In this document: piece after piece, positions 6,665-15,376 of the stretch | How positions within the stretch are numbered: the stretch's first letter is position 1 | Layout: each line of letters begins with the position of its first letter | Assembly: GCA_902774335.1 (NCBI GenBank) | Contig: CACYHW010000021.1 | Span: forward strand, 1-33,928 | Direction: 5' to 3' | Length of the DNA stretch: 33,928 bases | DNA from: an uncultured Bacteroidales bacterium | Lineage (GTDB): Bacteria; Bacteroidota; Bacteroidia; Bacteroidales; Bacteroidaceae | Notes under the pieces: generated by a model | Database searches by the model: none | Seen by the model: only the letters and a program-made list of their open reading frames with translations | Told to the model about the DNA's origin: nothing | Translations under genes and position numbers: made by a program

Positions 6665-7570
6665 ATGAAACCAGCACTTGTTGTTCTGGCAGCCGGAATG
6701 GGCAGCCGTTATGGCGGACTCAAGCAGCTTGACGCTCTTGGCCCCAGTGGTGAGACTATTATGGACTACTCCGTTTTTGACGCTATCCGCGCCGGTTTCG
6801 GAAAGGTCGTGTTCATTATCCGCAAGGATTTTGAGGATGATTTCCGTCGTCTGGTTCTCAAAAAGTATGAGGGCCATGTCCAGACCGAGGTAGTGTTCCA
6901 GAGCATCAACGACCTCCCCGAGGGCTTCAGCTGCCCGGAGGACCGTACCAAGCCTTGGGGTACCAACCACGCAGTGCTCATGGCAAAGGATGTCATCAAC
7001 GAGCCTTTCTGTGTGATCAATGCCGATGACTTTTACGGCCGTGACTGCTTTGCAGTGATGGGCAAGTTCCTGAGCAACCTCCCCCAGGGCTCCAAGAACG
7101 TCTACTCAATGGTAGGTTTCCGCGTAGCCAACACCCTTAGCGAGAACGGTAAGGTATCACGCGGTGTATGCGAGGTGAACGCACAGCGTCACCTGACCAC
7201 CGTTGTGGAGCGCACCGAGATTATCCGTCGCGAGAACGGCGTATGCTACAAGGACGGTGAGGATTGGGTTCGCATCGGGGACAACACTCCCGTATCAATG
7301 AACGTATGGGGATTCACCCCTGACTATATGAAGTACTCCCAGGACTTCTTCAAGGGCTGGCTCAAGGCCAACATCAACACTCCCAAGTCAGAGTACTTTA
7401 TCCCGCTCATGGTGAATGAGCTTATCAATAACGGCACTGCAACCGTCGAGGTTCTGGATACCACCTCCAAGTGGTTCGGCGTAACATATGCCGAGGACCG
7501 TCAGGGTGTAGTGGACAAGATTGCAGAACTTGTAAAGGAGGGTGTTTATCCCGCCAAGCTGTTTGCATAA
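6665..7570 (+). CDS. Sugar-nucleotide nucleotidyltransferase family protein
   Basis: 301 aa. The N-terminus has the nucleotidyltransferase signature LAAGMGSRYGGLKQL (positions 8-22), followed by a conserved GETIMDYSVFDA segment, and INADDFYG near residue 120 is the metal-binding Asp region. It belongs to the GT-A-like pyrophosphorylase group that makes NDP-sugars from sugar-1-phosphate and NTP, acting in the cytoplasm for envelope polysaccharide precursors. The exact sugar and nucleotide cannot be read. It opens the co-directional run to 16873; the next gene starts 6 bp after its stop. Confidence 0.82.
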   Translation: MKPALVVLAAGMGSRYGGLKQLDALGPSGETIMDYSVFDAIRAGFGKVVFIIRKDFEDDFRRLVLKKYEGHVQTEVVFQSINDLPEGFSCPEDRTKPWGTNHAVLMAKDVINEPFCVINADDFYGRDCFAVMGKFLSNLPQGSKNVYSMVGFRVANTLSENGKVSRGVCEVNAQRHLTTVVERTEIIRRENGVCYKDGEDWVRIGDNTPVSMNVWGFTPDYMKYSQDFFKGWLKANINTPKSEYFIPLMVNELINNGTATVEVLDTTSKWFGVTYAEDRQGVVDKIAELVKEGVYPAKLFA

Positions 7571-7576
7571 GACAAA

Positions 7577-9499
7577 GTGTTTTCGGTCGAGAATCTTAAG
7601 GTAGAGTTCGGGGCGCGCCCGCTGTTTCATGATGTCAGCTACGTGGTAGGTGACAAGGACCGTATTGCCCTGGTGGGTAAGAACGGTGCCGGCAAGTCCA
7701 CCATGCTCAAGATCATTGCCGGACTGCAGCAGCCTACATCGGGCACAGTGTCTATACCCAAGGAGATGACCATCGGTTATCTGCCTCAGGTAATGAAGCT
7801 GGCCGATACCCGCACCGTGAGACAGGAGGCCGAGACCGCATTCGAAGATATCCATAAACTCAAGGCCGAGGTAGAGCGCCTGAACAATCAGCTGGTGGAG
7901 CGTACCGACTATGAGAGCGAGGATTACCACGCACTGATAGACAGGTTCACCCGTGAGAGCGAGCGCTACCAGATGATGGGAGGCGGCAACTATCAGGCGG
8001 AGCTGGAGCAGGCCCTTACCGGTCTGGGATTCCGCCGTGACGATTTTGACCGCCCCACAAGCGAGTTCAGCGGCGGCTGGCGTATGCGCATCGAGCTGGC
8101 CAAGCTGTTGTTGCGTCACCCTGACGTGCTGCTGCTTGACGAGCCTACCAACCACCTTGACATTGAGAGCATACAGTGGCTCGAGGAGTTCCTGGCCAAG
8201 CGCTGCAACGCGGTGATACTGGTCAGCCACGACCGCGCCTTCATCAACAACGTCACCACCCGTACCATAGAGATATCGTGCGGTGTGATATATGACTACC
8301 GTGTCAAGTACAACGAGTTCGTTGAACTGCGCAAGGAGCGCCGTGAGCAGCAGCTTCGCGCCTATGAGAACCAGCAGAAGGAGATAGCCGATGCCAAGGA
8401 GTTCATAGAGCGTTTCCGCTACAAACCCACTAAGGCAGTACAGGTACAGAGCCGCATCAAGATGCTGGAGAAGATAGTTCCCATCGAGGTGGACGAGGTG
8501 GACAACAAGACCATGCGTCTTAAGTTCCCGCCCGCCGTACGCAGCGGCAACTATCCCGTCATCTGCGAGGGCGTGGCCAAGAGTTACGGCGACCATCAGG
8601 TTTTCAGCGGCGTTGACTTTACCATCAAGCGCGGCGAGAAGGTGGCGTTCGTTGGACGTAACGGTGAGGGTAAGTCCACACTGGTCAAGTGCATCATGGG
8701 TGAGATACCGTTTGACGGCACCCTTACCATCGGCCATAATATCCAGATTGGTTATTATGCGCAGAACCAGGCACAGCTGCTTGACGAGGAGGTGACCGTT
8801 CACGATACCATCGACAATGTGGCAACAGGACCTATACGCACCCGTATCAACGACATCCTGGGAGCCTTCATGTTCGGAGGCGAGGCCGGTCAGAAAAAGG
8901 TCAAGGTGCTGTCGGGAGGCGAGCGCAGCCGTCTGGCTATGATACGCCTGCTGCTTACACCCGTCAACCTTCTTATCCTGGACGAGCCTACCAACCATCT
9001 GGATATGTCATCCAAGGATGTGCTCAAGGAGGCCATACAGGCGTTCGACGGAACGGTGATCGTGGTAAGCCATGACCGTGAGTTCCTGGACGGACTGGTA
9101 AGCAAGGTATATGAGTTTGCCGATGGTCACGTGCGTGAGCATCTGGGCGGAATCTACGACTTCCTCCAGAAGAAGAACCTGGACAGCCTGGCCGACATAG
9201 GCCGCATGAAGGGCGCACCTGCCGTTCAGCAGCAGGACAAGGCATCGGCCGGAAAGGAGGACTATGAGGCCAAGAAGGAGCAGGAGCGCCGCAAGCGCAA
9301 GGCTCAGAAGAAGGTCGAGGACTGCGAGAAGGAGGTGGAGCGTATCTCCAAGGAGATAAAGGATATCGAAGATTGGCTGGCTACTCCGGGCGGAGCACAG
9401 AATCCCGCCATGTTCGAGGCTTACGGCAAGCTCAAGAACGACCTTGCTGCAGCCGAGGCCCGTTGGGAGGAGGCCATGATTGAATCAGATAGTATTTAA
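7577..9499 (+). CDS. ABC-F family ATPase
   Basis: 640 aa starting at GTG (7577), 6 bp after the previous stop; no nearer ATG fits the beta-strand start MFSVENLKVEFG. It has two ABC domains without membrane segments. Walker A motifs are GKNGAGKST (34-42) and GRNGEGKST (near 359). The signature motifs are SGGWRMRIEL and LSGGERSRLA, and both Walker B regions read LLDEPTNHLD or LILDEPTNHLD. A charged linker lies between the domains, and a Lys/Glu-rich coiled coil forms about the last 75 residues. ABC-F proteins bind the ribosome and relieve stalls or protect against antibiotics. This chromosomal, housekeeping-context copy resembles the Uup/YbiT/YheS-type groups more than dedicated resistance proteins, but the subgroup is not certain. 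Confidence 0.92.
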   Translation: MFSVENLKVEFGARPLFHDVSYVVGDKDRIALVGKNGAGKSTMLKIIAGLQQPTSGTVSIPKEMTIGYLPQVMKLADTRTVRQEAETAFEDIHKLKAEVERLNNQLVERTDYESEDYHALIDRFTRESERYQMMGGGNYQAELEQALTGLGFRRDDFDRPTSEFSGGWRMRIELAKLLLRHPDVLLLDEPTNHLDIESIQWLEEFLAKRCNAVILVSHDRAFINNVTTRTIEISCGVIYDYRVKYNEFVELRKERREQQLRAYENQQKEIADAKEFIERFRYKPTKAVQVQSRIKMLEKIVPIEVDEVDNKTMRLKFPPAVRSGNYPVICEGVAKSYGDHQVFSGVDFTIKRGEKVAFVGRNGEGKSTLVKCIMGEIPFDGTLTIGHNIQIGYYAQNQAQLLDEEVTVHDTIDNVATGPIRTRINDILGAFMFGGEAGQKKVKVLSGGERSRLAMIRLLLTPVNLLILDEPTNHLDMSSKDVLKEAIQAFDGTVIVVSHDREFLDGLVSKVYEFADGHVREHLGGIYDFLQKKNLDSLADIGRMKGAPAVQQQDKASAGKEDYEAKKEQERRKRKAQKKVEDCEKEVERISKEIKDIEDWLATPGGAQNPAMFEAYGKLKNDLAAAEARWEEAMIESDSI

Positions 9500-9516
9500 G
9501 GACATATTTTAGAGTT

Positions 9517-11550
9517 ATGAAAAAGATAACATTAATCACATTTGCATTTGTAGGAATGGCTATGATGTCATGTAACAATTCCAAGCAGGGTATAGGTATC
9601 AAAATGGAGAATCTTGATACCAGCGCAGTACCCGGCGATGATTTTTTCCAGTTTGCTGACGGCGGTTGGAACGCAGCTCATCCGCTCACAGACGAGTATG
9701 CCCGTTTCGGCAGCTTCGATCAGCTGGCCGAGGATAACCGTGAGCAGCTCAAGAACCTTATCGACGGAATAGTGGCTGCCGATAACGAACCCGGCTCAAA
9801 CGCCCAGAAGATAGCCGATCTCTATAAGCTGGTGCTTGACACCGCACGCCGCGACAACGAGGGTCTGGCTCCGCTCAAGCCCTGGCTGGATAAGATTGAG
9901 GCTCTGAATGACCGCAAGGATATATTCCCGCTCATGGTTGAGCTGGATCTGAACGGCCTGGTGAGCAACTATTTCGGAGTAGGTATCGGCGCCGACATGA
10001 TGGACAGCCAGTCTAACCTGGTCAGTGTAGGTCAGGGCGGTCTGTCACTCGGTGAGAAGGAGTATTATCTGGATACCGATCCTGCCACCACCGCTATTCG
10101 TGATGCTTTCAAGAATCACATAGTACGTATGTTCACCCTGTGCGGTTTTGACGAGAAGACAGCCCAGAAGAAGATGGAGGATGTCATGCTCATTGAGACC
10201 CGCATAGCACAGAAGTCTTACAGCGCAGTTGAGCAGCGTGATCCCGCCGCCAACTACCACAAGATGTCATTCGATCAGCTCAAGAAGGATTTCAAGGGTA
10301 TCGACTGGCAGCTTATGTTCGACAAGATAGGAATAGGCGACTGCGACTTTGTTGACGTAGGTCAGCCCGAGCCTATCCACGAGGTTGAGGCTATTCTGGC
10401 CCAGGTTCCCGTGGAGGCTCACAAGTCATATATGGAGTGGCAGCTCATTGACAACGCCGCTTCGAGACTTACCACCGAGCTTGACAAGGCCAACTTTGAT
10501 TTCTACGGCAAGGTAATGAGCGGCCGTCAGGAGCAGCAGCCCTGGTGGAAGCGCGCCACATCGACCGTAAGCAGCGTGCTGGGCGAGGCCATCGGCCAGC
10601 TTTATGCCGAAAAGTATTTCCCCGCAGCATCCAAGGAGCGCATGATCACACTGGTCAAGAACCTGCAGATTGCACTTGGCGAGCGTATCGACGCACAGGA
10701 CTGGATGAGCGACAGCACCAAGGCACGCGCTCACGAGAAGCTGGATGCCTTCTATGTAAAGATAGGTTATCCCGACAAGTGGAAGGATTACTCAAAGCTC
10801 ACAATCGATCCCTCAAAGAGTTTGTTTGAGAACAATATCTCAATAAGCCGTTTCTTCATTCAGGATATGGTTGAACGCAAGTACAAGAAGCCTGTTGACA
10901 ACACCGAGTGGTTCATGACTCCCCAGACCGTCAACGCATACTACAATCCTACCACCAACGAGATCTGCTTCCCCGCAGGTATCCTTCAGTATCCGTTCTT
11001 TGACATGAGTGCCGATGACGCATTCAACTACGGTGCCATCGGTGTGGTTATCGGCCACGAGATGACTCACGGATTCGACGACCAGGGCCGTCAGTTCGAC
11101 AAGGACGGAAACTTTAACGACTGGTGGGCCGAGGGTGATGCCGACAAGTTCAAGGAGCATGTACAGGTTATTGTCAACCACTTTGACAACATCAAGGTTC
11201 TGCCCGACCTGAACGGTAACGGTTCACTCACACTGGGTGAGAATATCGCTGACCACGGTGGTCTGATGGTTGCTTATCAGGCATTCAAGAACGCCACCAA
11301 GGATGCTCCTCTGGAGACCGTGAACGGTTACACTCCCGAGCAGCGTTTCTTTATGGCTTATGCAGGTGTATGGGCCGGCAACATTCGTGACGAGGAGATC
11401 CGTAACCGTACCAAGAGCGATCCCCATGCACTGGGCCGCTGGCGTGTAAACGGTACCCTGCCTCATATCGATGCCTGGTACGAAGCCTTTGGCGTAACTC
11501 CGGATAACGCACTCTACCTGGCTCCCGAGAAGAGAGCCCGTATCTGGTAA
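9517..11550 (+). CDS. M13 family zinc metallopeptidase, lipoprotein form
   Basis: 677 aa. A lipoprotein signal is visible at the start (MKKITLITFAFVGMAMMSC, lipobox MMSC with Cys19), so the protein is probably periplasmic or on the outer membrane. It has all M13 (neprilysin/PepO-like) catalytic features: NAYYNP substrate-binding motif, zinc motif HEMTH at 514-518, and ENIAD at 575-579 carrying the third zinc ligand Glu575 and Asp579. Length and the C-terminal RARIW ending fit the family, which cleaves oligopeptides. Its stop codon overlaps the start of a second M13 gene by one base (TAATG), so translation is probably coupled. Confidence 0.95.
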   Translation: MKKITLITFAFVGMAMMSCNNSKQGIGIKMENLDTSAVPGDDFFQFADGGWNAAHPLTDEYARFGSFDQLAEDNREQLKNLIDGIVAADNEPGSNAQKIADLYKLVLDTARRDNEGLAPLKPWLDKIEALNDRKDIFPLMVELDLNGLVSNYFGVGIGADMMDSQSNLVSVGQGGLSLGEKEYYLDTDPATTAIRDAFKNHIVRMFTLCGFDEKTAQKKMEDVMLIETRIAQKSYSAVEQRDPAANYHKMSFDQLKKDFKGIDWQLMFDKIGIGDCDFVDVGQPEPIHEVEAILAQVPVEAHKSYMEWQLIDNAASRLTTELDKANFDFYGKVMSGRQEQQPWWKRATSTVSSVLGEAIGQLYAEKYFPAASKERMITLVKNLQIALGERIDAQDWMSDSTKARAHEKLDAFYVKIGYPDKWKDYSKLTIDPSKSLFENNISISRFFIQDMVERKYKKPVDNTEWFMTPQTVNAYYNPTTNEICFPAGILQYPFFDMSADDAFNYGAIGVVIGHEMTHGFDDQGRQFDKDGNFNDWWAEGDADKFKEHVQVIVNHFDNIKVLPDLNGNGSLTLGENIADHGGLMVAYQAFKNATKDAPLETVNGYTPEQRFFMAYAGVWAGNIRDEEIRNRTKSDPHALGRWRVNGTLPHIDAWYEAFGVTPDNALYLAPEKRARIW

Positions 11551-13523
11551 TGCGTGTGGATACATCGGCAGGAATAAGGAAGGACTATCTTGACCCGAAC
11601 GTAAGTCCGGGTCAGGACTTCTACCGTTTCAGTTGCGGAGGCTGGCTGGACGCCAATCCGCTCCCCGCCGATTTTTCAAGTTACGGAACATACGATGAAC
11701 TGGCCGAGCTCAACCGCCGCCAGCTCAAGGATCTTATAGACGGCATCACCGCCAGGGATAACGCCCCCGGCAGTGATGCCGCCCGTATTGCAAACCTCTA
11801 TAACCTGGTCATGGATACTGAACGACGTGACAGGGAGGGCATGGAACCTGCCAAGCCCTATTTTGAGCGTATCAGGGCTGTCTCAAGCAGGGAAGAACTG
11901 CTTGACCTGATGGTTGAGCTGGATTCCTACGGCGTGACAGGCTATTTTGACGTTGGTATCGGTCCGGACCTCAAGGACAGCAGGAACAATATCGTGGGAC
12001 TGAGCCAGGGCGGACTCACGCTTGGTGACAAGGAGTATTACGTAGACCGCGACCGTCAGACCCAGAACATACGCAAGGCTTTCAAGAAGCATGTAGTACG
12101 GATGCTTATGATTGCCGGCTACGGCAGGTGGGAGGCGCGACAGCGTATGCGCACCATCTGGCGCATAGAGAAACGTCTGGCACGTGCCTCACGCAACAAC
12201 GTACAGCTGCGTGATCCGGCATCCAACTACCACAAGTGGTCGATCGATGAGCTCTATGTACAGCTGCCGGGCCTGGACTGGAGGAGCTTTTTCAGCAAAC
12301 TTGGCCTGAACGGAGTGGAATGGGTCGATGTAGGTCAGCCGGAGGCAGTCATGGAGGCTATCCGAGTACTCAATGAGGAGCCGCTGGAGGATCAGAAGAT
12401 CCTTATGGAATGGCAGATGCTCGATTCCAACGGAAACAGGTTGGGCAAGGCATCCGATGACGCCGACTTTGATTTTTACGGACGTACGCTGAGCGGTCAG
12501 AAGGAGCCCAAACCCATGTGGAAGAGGGCAACATCGGCCGTAAACGGAACACTGGGTGACGCGCTTGGCCGTCTATATGTGGAGAAATACTTTCCTGCCG
12601 GAGCCAAGGAACGCATGATAGGGATGTTTCACAACCTCAAGAGTGCACTTGCCCGCCGAATATCGGCACAGGACTGGCTGAGCCAGGAGAGCCGCGGCCT
12701 TGCTCTTGAAAAACTGGAGGCCTTCAAGTTCAAGATAGGCTATCCCGATAAGTGGCGTGACTACTCCAGGATGGAGATAGATCCCGCAAAATCACTCTTT
12801 GAGAACAGCGCTTCCATAAGCCGCTTTTTCTGGAACGATATGGTGGAGCGCAAGTTCAAGAAACCGGTGGACCCCACCGAATGGTATATGAACCCCCAGG
12901 AGATCAATGCCTATTATGACATCTCCATAAATGAGATATGTTTCCCGGCAGGTATACTACAGTATCCGTTCTTTGACATGGAGGCCGATGATGCCTTCAA
13001 CTACGGGGCCATAGGCACAATCATGGGACATGAGATGACCCACGGATTTGATGACGAGGGACGTCAGTTTGACAAGGAGGGTAATATGTGCGGATGGTGG
13101 AGTGCGTCCGATACGCGCCGTTTCAACCGCCGTGTCAAGGTGCTGGTGGATTGGTTCAGCAGCATCGAGGTGCTGCCGGGCATCAAGGCCAACGGCAAAC
13201 TCACGCTTGGCGAGAATATAGCCGATCATGGAGGCCTGACCGTAGCTCTGGATGCCTTCCGTGAGGCCTGCAAGGATCAGAAACCGGAAAACAAGCTGGG
13301 CTTTACGCCTCTGCAGCGTTTCTTCATAGCATACGCCTGCACATGGGCCGAGAACTGCACCGACGAGACCGTGCTGCAGCAGACCAAGAGTGACGAGCAC
13401 TCCCTTTCCCGTCTGCGCGTGAACGGAGCTCTGCCGCATATTGACGAATGGTACCAGGCATTTGGTATAACCGAACAGGATTCTATGTATATTGCACCCA
13501 ATAAGAGAGTGCGCATCTGGTAA
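11550..13523 (+). CDS. M13 family zinc metallopeptidase, tandem paralogue without signal peptide
   Basis: 657 aa. It is clearly a duplicate of the upstream gene: the same architecture, with INAYYD, HEMTH at 494-498, GENIADHGG (Glu555) and a terminal KRVRIW. The ATG at 11550 gives MRVDTSAGIRKDYL and leads straight into the mature-like peptidase sequence; there is no hydrophobic signal or lipobox. As annotated, the enzyme should stay in the cytoplasm, unlike its partner. Arginine is often encoded by AGG (at least ten cases, for example in the first 12 codons), whereas the first copy uses CGT/CGC almost everywhere I checked. A missed upstream export signal or another start is not apparent. The next gene follows after one base. 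Confidence 0.92.
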   Translation: MRVDTSAGIRKDYLDPNVSPGQDFYRFSCGGWLDANPLPADFSSYGTYDELAELNRRQLKDLIDGITARDNAPGSDAARIANLYNLVMDTERRDREGMEPAKPYFERIRAVSSREELLDLMVELDSYGVTGYFDVGIGPDLKDSRNNIVGLSQGGLTLGDKEYYVDRDRQTQNIRKAFKKHVVRMLMIAGYGRWEARQRMRTIWRIEKRLARASRNNVQLRDPASNYHKWSIDELYVQLPGLDWRSFFSKLGLNGVEWVDVGQPEAVMEAIRVLNEEPLEDQKILMEWQMLDSNGNRLGKASDDADFDFYGRTLSGQKEPKPMWKRATSAVNGTLGDALGRLYVEKYFPAGAKERMIGMFHNLKSALARRISAQDWLSQESRGLALEKLEAFKFKIGYPDKWRDYSRMEIDPAKSLFENSASISRFFWNDMVERKFKKPVDPTEWYMNPQEINAYYDISINEICFPAGILQYPFFDMEADDAFNYGAIGTIMGHEMTHGFDDEGRQFDKEGNMCGWWSASDTRRFNRRVKVLVDWFSSIEVLPGIKANGKLTLGENIADHGGLTVALDAFREACKDQKPENKLGFTPLQRFFIAYACTWAENCTDETVLQQTKSDEHSLSRLRVNGALPHIDEWYQAFGITEQDSMYIAPNKRVRIW

Positions 13524-13524
13524 T

Positions 13525-15363
13525 ATGAAAGAGGGTAGGACCATAGAACTGCTGTCGCCGGCCAAGAACCTGGAGTGCGGCATTGAGGCAATCCGGCACG
13601 GTGCCGATGCCGTATATGTGGGCGCCGGTCGTTTCGGCGCACGTCAGGCTGCAGGCAACAGTGTGGATGATATCGCACGTCTGGCAGAGTTCGCCCATTT
13701 CTACGGAGCCAAGGTCTATGTGACCGTCAACACCATACTCAAGGACTCCGAGTTGGCCGATGCCGAAAAGCTTATCTGGCAGCTCTATGAGGCCGGAGCC
13801 GATGCCCTGCTGGTGCAGGATATGGCCGTGCTCCGCATGAAACTGCCGCCCATTGCCCTGCACGCCAGTACGCAGTGCAATGTCCGCTCGGCCGATAAGG
13901 TGCGTTTCCTGGCCGACTGCGGATTCACCCGCGTGGTGCTGGCTCGCGAGCTATCGCTCGACGAGATACGCAGCATACATAAAGCCTGCCCCGATGTTGA
14001 ACTGGAGTGCTTTGTGCACGGAGCCCTGTGCGTAAGCTACAGCGGTCAGTGCTACGCATCACAGTACTGCTTTGGCCGCAGCGCCAACCGGGGTGAGTGC
14101 GCTCAGTTCTGCCGCCTCAAGTTCGACCTTCTGGATGCCGATGACAATGTTGTCATCAAGGGTAAGCACCTTCTCTCTCTGCGAGACATGAACCGCATGG
14201 ATTATCTTGAGGAACTGGCTGATGCCGGTGTCTGCTCGTTCAAGATTGAGGGCCGTCTCAAGGAGACATCATACGTAAAGAATGTGACAGCCGCCTACAG
14301 TCAGGCTATCGATAAGATGACGGAGCGCCGTAGCGAGTATTACCGGGCCTCATCGGGCCATTGTGAATACCTGTTCACCCCCGATGTCTGCAAGAGTTTC
14401 AACCGCGGGTTCACTGACTATTTCCTGCACGGTCGTCGGGCCGATATCTGGTCGCCGAACACTCCCAAGTCCAAGGGTGAGCTGATGGGTCAGGTACGTA
14501 TTGCCGGACGCGGATTCATTACCATAACTGGCCACAAATCCTTCCATAACGGTGACGGCCTGTGCTATATAGGACAGGACGGCGATTTGAAAGGGTATCG
14601 TGTAAACCGGGTGGAGAACGGCCGCATTTTCCTCTATCTGGAGAGCGGTGACATGCCTTCAATCCCTGCAGGCACCGAGGTGTACCGAAACTTTGACCAG
14701 GAGTTTGAAAAGATACTCTCCAAGGAGAGCGCCCGCAGGAGAATAGGTGTGGACATCATGTTTGAGGAGACCGCCACCGGCTACCGCGTAACCATGACCG
14801 ATGAAGACGGCAACGTGGCATCAGTCGCACAGGAGTGGAAGAAAGAGAATGCCCGCACTCCGCAGCAGGGCAATATCCGTACGCAGCTGACCAAACTGGG
14901 AGGTACCCGTTTTGAGGCCCGGACGGTTGATATAAAGCTTGACGGTGAAAGGTTCATTCCGTCATCACTGCTCTCTGACATGCGCCGTCAGGTGACTGAG
15001 CAGCTGGAGGCTGTCCGTATGGATTCATACGTGCGTCCGGCAAAGGGATTGGCATCGGACGTAAAGGTGGAGTATCCGGTCCGTGAACTTACCTATCTGG
15101 GTAACGTGATGAACGCTGAGGCCCGTACTTTCTATAGCGACCATGGCGTGCAGCGTGTTGATGACGCTTTTGAGAAGACCGCTCCTGACAGTGCCGCAGT
15201 GATGTTCTGCCGCCACTGCATAAAGAACTCCATGGGACTCTGCGCCAAGAACCGCAAGACTGACAAGCAGCTGCGTGAACCGCTCTTCCTGGTCTCTCAG
15301 GACGGCCGCCGTTTCCGCCTGCGTTTTGACTGCGCTCACTGTCAGATGGAAATATTATACTAA
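13525..15363 (+). CDS. U32 peptidase-family protein (RlhA/TrhP-like RNA hydroxylation)
   Basis: 612 aa from the ATG at 13525, one base after the previous stop; an upstream in-frame ATG at 13492 lies inside the M13 gene and adds no conserved sequence. The start MKEGRTIELLSPAKNLECG is typical of the family. The U32 signature is seen as ECFVHGALCVSYSGQC, followed by a Cys-rich segment (CFGRSANRGECAQFC). The C-terminal domain has paired Cys motifs, including CRHC and CAHC. In E. coli, members called RlhA (YdcP) and TrhP (YegQ) hydroxylate 23S rRNA or tRNA and have been assigned no proven protease role. The length is nearer to RlhA, but orthology needs a tree. Confidence 0.88.
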   Translation: MKEGRTIELLSPAKNLECGIEAIRHGADAVYVGAGRFGARQAAGNSVDDIARLAEFAHFYGAKVYVTVNTILKDSELADAEKLIWQLYEAGADALLVQDMAVLRMKLPPIALHASTQCNVRSADKVRFLADCGFTRVVLARELSLDEIRSIHKACPDVELECFVHGALCVSYSGQCYASQYCFGRSANRGECAQFCRLKFDLLDADDNVVIKGKHLLSLRDMNRMDYLEELADAGVCSFKIEGRLKETSYVKNVTAAYSQAIDKMTERRSEYYRASSGHCEYLFTPDVCKSFNRGFTDYFLHGRRADIWSPNTPKSKGELMGQVRIAGRGFITITGHKSFHNGDGLCYIGQDGDLKGYRVNRVENGRIFLYLESGDMPSIPAGTEVYRNFDQEFEKILSKESARRRIGVDIMFEETATGYRVTMTDEDGNVASVAQEWKKENARTPQQGNIRTQLTKLGGTRFEARTVDIKLDGERFIPSSLLSDMRRQVTEQLEAVRMDSYVRPAKGLASDVKVEYPVRELTYLGNVMNAEARTFYSDHGVQRVDDAFEKTAPDSAAVMFCRHCIKNSMGLCAKNRKTDKQLREPLFLVSQDGRRFRLRFDCAHCQMEILY

Positions 15364-15376
15364 CCAACATATTTAA

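Noticed and set aside
7388-8998. A 536-codon open frame on the minus strand opposite the ABC-F gene
   Set aside because: It is fully antisense to a gene with intact motifs, its translation is rich in Leu/His/Val without domains, and such frames arise from the codon bias of GC-balanced genes.
7577-9499. ABC-F gene as an antibiotic-resistance determinant
   Set aside because: It is embedded in a core operon with no mobile element and no leader peptide; a general translation-factor role is likelier.
13492-13524. Upstream ATG for the U32-family protein
   Set aside because: It would overlap the M13 gene by 32 bp and adds a non-conserved leader; the ATG at 13525 gives the family's usual N-terminus.
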